A stretch of 64,000 bases of DNA from Anniella stebbinsi (Eukaryota > Chordata > Lepidosauria > Squamata > Anniellidae), in the NCBI GenBank assembly GCA_029215795.1, contig JARDYH010000002.1, positions 272,746,310 to 272,810,309 on the forward strand, read 5' to 3'. Positions 56,201 through 64,000 of this stretch are shown in pieces. The number at the start of each line of letters is the position of its first letter. Position 1 is the stretch's first letter. The notes under the pieces are model-generated. The model did not search any database. It was not told the origin of the DNA and saw only the letters and a program-made list of their open reading frames with translations. Position numbers and translations under genes: made by a program.

Positions 56201-57183
56201 TGCCACCATTAAGAGATTCATGTCCAGCTCCAAATCAACCATATCCACACAGTAAGTATAATTGAGAAGGAAGCCTGGAATGCATAGGTGAGACACTTGC
56301 CACTGGTTTAATTAGGGCCAATACTTTATTATCAAATAAGGAGATACACAATGATTACAACGAACAGTATGGGAACACTGACTAAGGCTGGAGTCATCTT
56401 GCAACTTTCCTATGCCAATCTTGTTAACAGGCCCCACACACTTGCTCCAAAAAATCCTGCTTGGGCCTTATGTGCTTGGACCTATTCACTGTAACCCCAA
56501 TGTGGGTGGATGGATAGGTGAGCGGGAGGGGAACTGGGGTGTGCGGGAGGAGAACTGAGGCCAATTCAACTTGCCAGGCATTGGGCTTGTATAGCTCATC
56601 CTAGGTTCTGCCCCCAGGCTGGATGTCCTAGAGATGTGGTGTGCATCTGCAAGCCAATGGACATGTGCCCTTCTTGTCCAATACATGCTTTATGTATGCA
56701 TCCACAAGCACATTAGATTACACATATCAACACAGAAGTAAATCATTTAGTTCAGTCACCAAAGGGCACTCACATGACAAACATTTGTTTTCCTTACGTT
56801 TCTCCACCACTTAAGAGGACTATGGCCTTTTAAGATTCTTCACAAAATGAATACAGGCCACACCAATCTTGGTCAACTCTTGTTGAGGGTTTATCAGTGG
56901 GGAGTGAGAACCTGTCACTGTTTCTATATTGCCAACACATTCTACTTCTTCACAAGCACACCCAAGTCCAGTGCTCTTTTGACCAACGTCTAACTTACAA
57001 TATTCTTATTAGAGTTACCACATATATAGTTTTTTTTTTTCCTGGAACAGAACATGAAGTGAATATTGGGATTCTTAGATAAAACATCTGTGGAATTTGA
57101 AGGGAAGTCAAAGGAGGGGAAACAATAAGGCTAGAATAATTTCAGGAGATGGGGAAACAAATCAAATACTTTACTTGTTCATT
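56201..57183. other. No recognised feature
   Basis: Unassigned sequence. Confidence 0.4.
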
Positions 57184-57392
57184 ACTATTCATTTCTCCCA
57201 GGCATTTTAACAACTTCAGCTGAGGTTTTAACTGACTTTGTGGCCAGGCAGCTGTTTTATTTTATGGTTTTAAATTTTGTTATTGTCTTTTTAGTGTTTA
57301 ATCTTTTAATTTTTGTAAACAGCCCAAAGAGCTTTGGCTATGGGGTGGTATATAAATGTAATAAATTCATCATCATCATCATCATCATCCAC
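57184..57392 (+). mobile_element. L2-type LINE 3' end
   Basis: TTTTTGTAAACAGCCCAAAGAGC followed by GGTGGTATATAAATGTAATAAATTC is the standard end of the same subfamily as 55497-56200. A CAT trinucleotide tail follows (57368-57391). Confidence 0.75.
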
Positions 57393-58996
57393 ATCATTAA
57401 TGTTGCATAAATGGGACCTTTACAACCGCCATTGCCACAACTTTGAAAACATGCGATTGCTGGAGCGCCCATTGTTGCACACAATGGCAGCTACGGACAA
57501 GGGGTGGGCAGCTGTGAATGAGTACAGGCAGCCCCACGGGTTCATTGGGTGCTCGCTGGGCTGGGAAGAAGCACATGCAGAGCTGCAAGCAGGGATGGGT
57601 GAAAGCGGCTGGGCAGGCATCCAACTGAGATGGATGCAGGTAACTCCCTCCATTCCTATTCATCTGTGTTTCACAGATTTTTCAACCATTTTTCATTCAC
57701 TCATTCACTCATTGGTGGAATGTGATTTTTTAGGGATGTATGAGCATTTTGTTTCACTTGTGCTAATGTCTGTTTGCACAAGTGTGTATTGCCATGAGTG
57801 CAAATTTGCGCAAATTCTCCCCCAAATGTTTTTTAAAAATCATCTGCAAGTCATTCGAACCTGTGCAACTTCGAAAAAGCTGGTACACAGGTAGGATTCA
57901 TAAAAATTCAATTTCCTTGGAATCCATTGCAGATTCCTCCCACTTTCCTATTCCAGGTGCACTGAGCACTACATCTTGCCACATTGTACAAATGCCCCAG
58001 CATTCAACACATTCCAATCACTGTTTTGTAGCTTAAATTGGCTATTTGTTGCATCTCCGTTATACTGAAAAATGCAGAAGCCTCCCAAGAAGAGCACAGT
58101 ACACAAGCGTATTTCTTGAGACTACAGTGTTTCCTTTTTTAAAATGTAAGAAATCTCTGTTACCACAGTTATTTCATGCTGACTGTCTCTCAGTCAAGTT
58201 GTTCCTAGTACATGACATCATGGAAGCTCATCCTAGAAATGAAATCATTAGACGTTCAGTTTTCTCGTCCTTGCTATCCATAGGCCATCCATTTTCAGCT
58301 CTGGTTTTGTACTGAAAATGGATAGATTCATACTGTGCCATATACTCTGTTCTTGTTAAAAAATCCATGGAACAAGAATGGCACACCGAGGCATGGATGG
58401 ACACACGCATACCTTGTATATTGGGGGAGAGACAATAGTCAGTGACATGGTTTTGAACTGTAACCATTGCATATATCCTTTTCATTGGCCATTCCTCTCT
58501 TTCGTCCCTAGGCTGCTGAGATTACAAAAGGGAGAATAAAAATGGCCATTCTGTGAAATTATAGAACGTTGAAAAGATCAAAGCAGCATAGTTTACTGTT
58601 ATCTTTCAAAGAACAGAAGGGGCTATAAAATTCCAACACATCACCCCAGTGACAAAGATTGTTACAAGGGCAGAAAAATAGCACAACATAAATCCAATCT
58701 TCTGGTTATGATTGTAACAAGAGCAAGATATGGATGGTGCAAATGTAATCCACTTTTGCTATAATTTTGAGATTGTAATCTTATGGTTAACATCTATAAC
58801 ATTTGGGGTGGGATGCGTTCCTCACAAGTCTGTAGATAGGAAATCAACATGGAAGGGTGGGAACGGGATAGAACAGGTTACGGCACATGACTGAGGGTCA
58901 CAGTGTACCAGAGAACGCCGTGTGTTTTAAGATGCTTATATACTTCCTGGGGTAGTGGCAAGGAGATTAATATGTGAGTCAAGAAGTCACTAGCTG
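57393..58996. other. No recognised gene; one possible transposon terminus
   Basis: TAGGGATGTATGAGC at 57733 resembles the TAGGGRTGTGCA ends. The following GTGCAAATTTGCGCAAATTC text resembles the AT-rich repeats at 3910 and 19737. The 186-codon frame at 57334-57894 crosses a LINE tail and this repeat, so I do not call it a gene. Confidence 0.4.
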
Positions 58997-59090
58997 CAAT
59001 CCGGTACATGTCTACTCAGAAATAAGTCCCACCGAGTTCAATGGGGGGTTTCTCCCAGGTTAGTGGGTAAAGCATTGCAGCCTTTGGCAC
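58997..59090. mobile_element. Small palindromic MITE (ACTCAGAAGTAAGTCCC type)
   Basis: CTGCAATCCGGTACATGTC, then ACTCAGAAATAAGTCCC, the inverted GGGTTTCTCCCAGG, and the end GCATTGCAGC. Same family as 6125-6245. Confidence 0.6.
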
Positions 59091-59311
59091 ACTAAGAGGT
59101 TCGTCAGGTGAGTGTTTTATCACACGCTCACTCCTGCCCACTTACAGATGTGCACGTGTCCTTTAGACAACGTCATCCACCTCCCGTGCACCTCCTACCC
59201 CTCCCGCTAATTTTCCGTCGCAAAATACACCCCTTTTAATCCAACTGTTCTTAAAAAGCAGAATGTGCTGTGATCTCCTGCAGTGTGCAGGAAAAGTGGT
59301 ACAATAAAAAC

Positions 59312-61474
59312 TAGGGGTGTGCATCGGATCGGATCCGATCCACGATCCGAATCCGATCCGCCCCAAAATTGGGAAAATCCAATCCGATCCGACCAACCTC
59401 TGATCTGATCCGATCCGATCTGATGAGGTCCGATCTGGATCGGACGCCATTTTGAATGCTTTTTCCCATAGCCAAGTATTGTTTTACAAAAACACCTATA
59501 ACTTTTTCATTTTTAAAGATAGAAGGATGAAACTTGGGCACATTGTAGACTGGTTAGGGATAGTTATCTGTGAGAAATTTCAGAAAGATTAGTGCATGCA
59601 TTTTGTGGCAATTAATTTTGTAATAAATACCCAGGAATGCCTATAACTTTGTCAATTTTAAAGTTACACACATGAAACTTTGCCACATTGTAGGTGGTGC
59701 CTTGGAACATATGTGTGTGAAATTTCAGAAACATAGGTGCTTGCCTTGTGTGGCAATTAATTTTTTTATAAATACCCAGGAATGCCTATAACTTTGTCAT
59801 TTGTAAAGTTACACACATGAAACCTTGCCACATTGTAGGTGGTACCTTGGGAACTAAGTGTGTGAAATTTCAGAAACATAGGTGCTTGCCTTGTGTGGCA
59901 ATTAATTTTAGAAAAATGGGTAGTAGTGGGGTAAATACAGTTACGCCTCCCATTTTTTTATTTTTAAAGATACAAACAGGAAACATGGGCACATTACAGG
60001 GAATACTTTGCTTGATATGTGTGTAAAATTTCAGAAAGCTGGGTCCAGGCATGTGGTGGCAAGGTATTTTTGATACAATGAGGAAAGAAACGCCTATAAC
60101 TTTTTTATTTTAAAAGTTAGAAGTCTGAAAGTTGCTCACTTTGTAGATGGGTTAGGGGTAGATATGTGTCAGAAATTTCAGAATGATAGGTTCAGGCATC
60201 TGATGGCTATGGAATTTTTAGATTAAAAGTTTCAAAAGTTTTTCCACAGAGGCTTGGTCTCCCTCTCCTCCCCCTCCCGCCTCCCGCGAAGAAAAAGGAA
60301 ACACTCTCTCTCGATCTCTTTGATCCTTGCTAGTAACCATTACAGAAGGAGAAACAAAAGAACTCGGCTCGTGTCTGCTTTCCTACTTTCACTTTTTACT
60401 CAAGCTCCTTAATTAGGGCTGCCCAAATGATAATGGACGGGTGGTGTGTGTGCGCGCGCGGGCGGCGGCGGCGGGCTTGGCAGCTTATCCTGGCGGCTGA
60501 GGCCGGGTGTCTGGAGCGGAGCACGCGCTGTCAGTTGGTGAGCGGAGGGGCCATTCAGGCCGCCCCTCAGGGAGCTGTGGCGGCGCATTGAACGCCCTCC
60601 CCATCATCCTCTTCATCATCACCTACCCCCGCGGCCCAGCGGAGCACAACAGCCCGCATTAGTCAAGCCCTCCAGGAGTCTCACAGCAGCCAGGCAGAGG
60701 CTCTGCTGCCCAGGAACCGGCCCGCACGCGAGGGCACCGGTGGGGCGCACACACAATGCCGGCGAGGGGGAGGAGAAGGGGAGGAACAAAAGATCAAAGA
60801 GATTGAGAGAGAGTGATCCTTGCACGCATGGCTGCAAAACTGAGCTAGGCTCAGCCGTTCTGCTTGAGTAAAAAGTGAAAGTAGGAAAGCAGACACGAGC
60901 CTAGGTTTCTGAAATTTCACACACATATCAAGCCAAGTGTTACCTGTAATGTGCCCATGTTTCCTGTTTGTATCTTTAAAAATAAAAAAATGGGAGGCGT
61001 AACTGTATTTACCCCACTACTACCCATTTTTCTAAAATTTATTGCCACACAAGGCAAGCACCTATGTTTCTGAAATTTCACACACATAGGTCCCAAGGTA
61101 CCACCTACAATGTGGCAAAGTTTCATGTGTGTAACTTTAAAAATGACAAAGTTATAGGCATTCCTGGGTATTTATTAAAAAATTAATTGCCACAAAATGC
61201 ATGCACCAATCTTTCTGAAATTTCTCACAGATAACTATCCCTAACCAGTCTACAATGTGCCCAAGTTTCATCCTTCTATCTTTAAAAATGTAAAAGTTAT
61301 AGGTGTTTTTGCAAAACAATACTTGGCTATGGGAAAAAGCATTCAAAATGGCGTCCGATCCAGATCGGACATCCGGTCCGATCTGATCCGACCATCCTCC
61401 GATCCGATCCGACCCCCCAGGTCCGATTCCGATCCGCTATCCGATCCGATCCGGGGGGTCAGTGCACATCCCTA
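59312..61474. mobile_element. GATCC-end inverted-repeat element with tandem monomers and GC-rich core (hAT-like)
   Basis: Left end TAGGGGTGTGCATCGG, right end TGCACATCCCTA. A perfect 8-bp direct repeat ATAAAAAC flanks it (59304-59311 and 61475-61482). Subterminal GATCCGATCC arrays (59325-59450, 61355-61455) and an AAAATGGCG block occur on both arms. Inside each arm are monomers of about 115-150 bp (CCTATAACTTTGTC..GAAACTTTGCCACATTGTAG): the left arm has about five and the right about three. A GC-rich core (about 60400-60830) lies between arms. No transposase frame. Confidence 0.85.
60400..60830. other. GC- and CpG-rich core of the 2.16-kb element
   Basis: A sharp composition change occurs here: GCGCGCGCGGGCGGCGGCGG (60452 onward) and many CpGs, unlike the AT-rich arms. 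Short blocks on both sides are mutually inverted, but not in palindromic order. CTCGTGTCTGCTTTCC (60367) pairs with GGAAAGCAGACACGAG (60884), and ATCTCTTTGATC (60316) pairs with GATCAAAGAGAT (60791). The core may be captured host CpG-island DNA. I could not identify a source gene. Confidence 0.55.
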
Positions 61475-61622
61475 ATAAAAACGTCCCCTGAATGGGCCAT
61501 GTGGTCTTTGTTTACTTCCTCTTTCCCCTCCAGCAAGAAAGAGGAAGTAATGAGGGACAAAAGTGGGGGTGGAGAAGCGACAGTAAGGAAACACGATTTC
61601 CCCCCATGTGACGGCACTCTAC

Positions 61623-62827
61623 ATTTCAGTCCATTCTCTGCAAAATGGAGCATAATAGTATTTTATTTATAATAGTTGTTTTATTTATTTACTGCTTCAT
61701 TTTTTTTCCCAGTACTGCCTTTCATCGAAGCTGATTTTTCAGGAAGGTTGAAATAAAAAAGAGACAAATAAATAAACCACAAATAAAAGATTAGCCAGCA
61801 AACCAAAGAGACACCTATAATACTTAGAAGTACATTAACCATGCAATCCTCCACATGTTCAGACAGGAAAAAGTCCTACCATTCTCAGCATTCCACACAA
61901 CCAGTTGCAATCCTACACAAACATACTACTAGTGCTGTGTGCAGTTGGCCTCTCTCCATCCTATTTGTAAGCAGAGAAATGGGGTGTGTGTCTTCTACTG
62001 AATTTCTCCAGGGGGAGGAGGAGAAATTCTCAACAACTTATCACAAGCAGGACTCACCATTGCCAGGGTTGTCACAGCGCTTCTCTTTGTTTTTCATAAG
62101 GAGTTTTGGTTCGGTTGATTTTAGACTGCAGCAGCATCAACAGTGTTGCCAGGCTGTCCCCATTTTGCATCCACTACAATGCCGTTTATTTTGGGGGGGG
62201 GGCAGTGTTGCGTCCAGATGCAGGGAAGAGGTAGAGCTAGTGCTGAGCTTAAATCTGTCCTCCAGCTTCCTGAAAGTTTTCTTCTCCCATGAAAGAGGCT
62301 TCCTTCCTTCCTTTATTTTTTTATGTAGTTATTTTACCTCACATTCAGGATGTTTTAGATATATTTGGTGATGTTTTTGAGCTTACCTAATCACTGCAAG
62401 GCAGCTGAGGGTGGTGTGTGTGTGTGTGTGTGTGTTTTCTTTCCATTACACATCTGTAGCCTCCCTATGCTGCCTGTGCTTCCTGATTGGGAAGGGGAAA
62501 GTCCTATGGGAGGAATTACATCATGATGTCTTCCCCTGGGCTTTAATTGCAGTGCAGGTGGCTGAGGAGGCTACAGGCTGCCAAAAGAGACAAGTGTACA
62601 ATTAAAGACAGGGCGTTTGTGCACACTCCTCAGCCACCTCCTAAGTAACATGAGCACAAGAAACACAAAACCAATGAATGAGAGTTTCACCAAAATTTCT
62701 TCACCATCACATTTCTTTGGAAAGCCATTTCCTTTCTATCAAATTGAATGAGAATGGCTAAAACAAATTGGGAGACATTTTTAGCACAGTAGTATGTGCC
62801 AGGGAATAAGGCTCCTTGAATACACTA
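61623..62827. other. No recognised gene; GT microsatellite
   Basis: Unassigned sequence with (GT)n at 62413-62434. Confidence 0.45.
62413..62434. repeat. (GT)n microsatellite
   Basis: Uninterrupted GT run. Confidence 0.9.
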
Positions 62828-62936
62828 GGGCCAGTTCTACACCAAGCAGGATATAGCGCGATGAAAGTGGTATGAAAGCAGTATATACAGTTGTCAGTGC
62901 ACTTCAATACTGCTATAAAGCAGTAGTGTAGATCTT
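62828..62936. mobile_element. Internally deleted MITE, GGCCAGATCTACACC family
   Basis: GGGCCAGTTCTACACCAAGC at the left, CAGTTGTCAGTGCACTTC in the middle, AGTAGTGTAGATCTTGC at the right. It matches 46498-46719 with most of one arm missing. Confidence 0.65.
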
Positions 62937-62959
62937 GCTTAGGATTTACTTTACAATCA

Positions 62960-63265
62960 TCACGCCTGGGATTGATCCATAAAAGTATTTCCAAAGACTG
63001 AAAGAATGCAAACGTGTTTTTTTTTCTGGTCTTAAAGCAACGCAGTGTTGGTGCCAGGTGAGCCTCCCTGGGGGGATTATGTTCTATAACTGGGGTGCCA
63101 TAGACCAAAATGCCCTCCCCTAGTTGCCACCCAATTCACTTCAGATAAGCAAGGTGAACAGAGAAGGCTATTGGCAGCTGACTGAAGAACATGGGTAGAT
63201 TGATTGTGGGAGTAGGCAGTCCCAAGTCATGTAGGGCTTGAATGTATGCACCACCAGCCTTTTAT
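62960..63265 (-). mobile_element. Reverse-strand L2/CR1-clade fragment
   Basis: Minus-strand translation near 63030-63108 reads NPPREAHLAPTLRCFKTRKK, matching PREVRLAPTLHSFRRQVK of the 55497 copy. Downstream frames are degraded. Confidence 0.65.
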
Positions 63266-63330
63266 ATTGTGTTTGGTGTGGTTACTTCCCAGCCTTCCTG
63301 TCCATGCCATGCTCTTTCTTTGTCTTTATC

Positions 63331-63455
63331 AGCTGTGGTCAACCTGGTGTCCTCCAGATGTTTTGGACTTACCACTTCCAGAATTCCTGACTGCTGGGCA
63401 TGTTGGCTGGGCCTGATGGAAATTGAGGTCCAAAACATCTGGAGACCACCAGGTC
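63331..63455. mobile_element. Palindromic hAT-like MITE
   Basis: AACCTGGTGTCCTCCAGATG then TTTTGGACT on the left pair with AGGTCCAAAACATCTGGAG and ACCACCAGGT on the right. Flanking TCTTTATC and TCTATATC agree at 7 of 8 bases. This is a very common reptilian MITE pattern. The right terminus is slightly shortened. Confidence 0.75.
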
Positions 63456-64000
63456 TGTCTATATCTTACTTGTGCAAGTCCTTGAGCATTTTAGCCGTCC
63501 CAAACACATGGGCTTGGATCCAGATTTAAGTAGGACCAAATGTGTTGATGGAAGTGGACTTCCCTGTGTCCGTCTTCCTACAGCAGCCTCTCCAGCTCAG
63601 CAAAGGCTCACAAAGGACTGCCTACAGCGAATCAGGAAACCCTGCTGAATGGGCAGAGCTGTGGTGTGTGGGAGAAGGCGGAGGGGACTGCCAAGATTGA
63701 GCAGAGGCATTTTCAGCAAGTGGAGCCCTTCTTCTTGCAGAAGTCCCCTTTCTTTTGTGGAAGGCAGAGCCTGGATCCAACACAAGGTCTTGGGAGAACA
63801 TATACAATATTCCACTGATGCTAAACCTTTGCATAATCCTCTACCACCTTTTGCTTTGCAGAGTAAACCATAGCTTTAAAATGCAAATTTACCATTACTT
63901 GATCTTATGCTCTGGCCCTCTCTTGCTATCCCCCACCCCCATGAGATCGATTACGGTTATATGGAACCTTAAAAGAAGGGAATTAAAATTCCACCCATTT
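63456..64000. other. No recognised feature
   Basis: Unassigned to the window end. Short open frames lack motifs. Confidence 0.45.

Larger units (their letters stand above)
59099..61622. mobile_element. Dispersed repeat copy 2, split by the 2.16-kb element
   Basis: 59099-59303 and 61483-61622 together match the reverse complement of 12061-12390. The copy therefore shows the original sequence on both sides of the later insertion at 59304-61482, which includes the duplicated target. Confidence 0.7.

Noticed and set aside
57334..57894. 186-codon open frame
   Set aside because: It starts in an L2 tail and crosses a CAT microsatellite and an AT-rich repeat. No protein motif was recognised.
59325..59450. 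Dense GATC sites as methylation or replication-origin signals
   Set aside because: GATC methylation and SeqA-type systems are bacterial. Here the pattern is confined to ends of a eukaryotic transposon family.
60400..60830. Host CpG-island promoter or first exon
   Set aside because: It sits between the inverted arms of a transposable element with a perfect target duplication, so any promoter origin is second-hand. No splice site or coding frame was recognised.

Overview
The window looks like nuclear DNA from a squamate reptile (lizard or snake). The evidence is the mix of interspersed repeats: L2/CR1-clade LINEs ending in ATT/AAT trinucleotide tails, a full-length A-rich L1, tRNA-derived SINEs of the squamate type, MIR/CORE-like SINEs, many palindromic hAT-like MITEs with 8-bp target duplications, and abundant microsatellites. 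I found no convincing host exon, tRNA, rRNA or bacterial-type operon. Every long open frame with recognisable protein motifs belongs to a retrotransposon. The window is best read as intergenic or intronic DNA built from layered transposon insertions.

Layout. 1-1.7 kb: unassigned. 1.7-3.7 kb: a triple nest (L2 fragment, holding a MITE, holding a GATCC-rich palindromic element). 3.9-9.3 kb: SINE and MITE copies. 9.3-9.7 kb: a broken LINE C-terminal fragment. 10.2-11.2 kb: second GATCC-rich element. 12-14.9 kb: a dispersed repeat, a 425-bp palindrome, SINE fragments and reverse-strand L2. 16.3-19.7 kb: a nearly intact L2/CR1 LINE with endonuclease and reverse transcriptase, broken by one TGA. 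19.7-25 kb: MITEs and L2 debris. 25.36-26.21 kb: a palindrome made of palindromes with a perfect 8-bp duplication. 27.5-28.4 kb: third GATCC-rich element. 29-33 kb: hAT-like debris. 33.3-35.8 kb: an L2 copy split by a fourth GATCC-rich element. 36.28-37.42 kb: a reverse-strand solo LTR with a 5-bp duplication. 40.26-45.78 kb: a full-length but decayed L1 with a 13-bp duplication. 46-51 kb: nested MITEs and L2 fragments. 53.0-54.0 kb: a relative of the 25-kb element. 55.5-57.4 kb: L2 fragments. 59.1-61.6 kb: a dispersed repeat split by a 2.16-kb inverted-repeat element with a GC-rich core. 62.8-63.5 kb: MITEs and reverse-strand L2.

The most unusual material is a set of non-autonomous, probably hAT-related elements ending in TAGGGRTGTGCA. 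They share termini and some internal blocks, carry either GATCC-type or ATCGTTATC-type repeats just inside the ends, and are assembled from hairpin modules. No transposase gene is visible in the window, so the autonomous partner must lie elsewhere. Names of host species and of repeat subfamilies are inferences; no database search was run.
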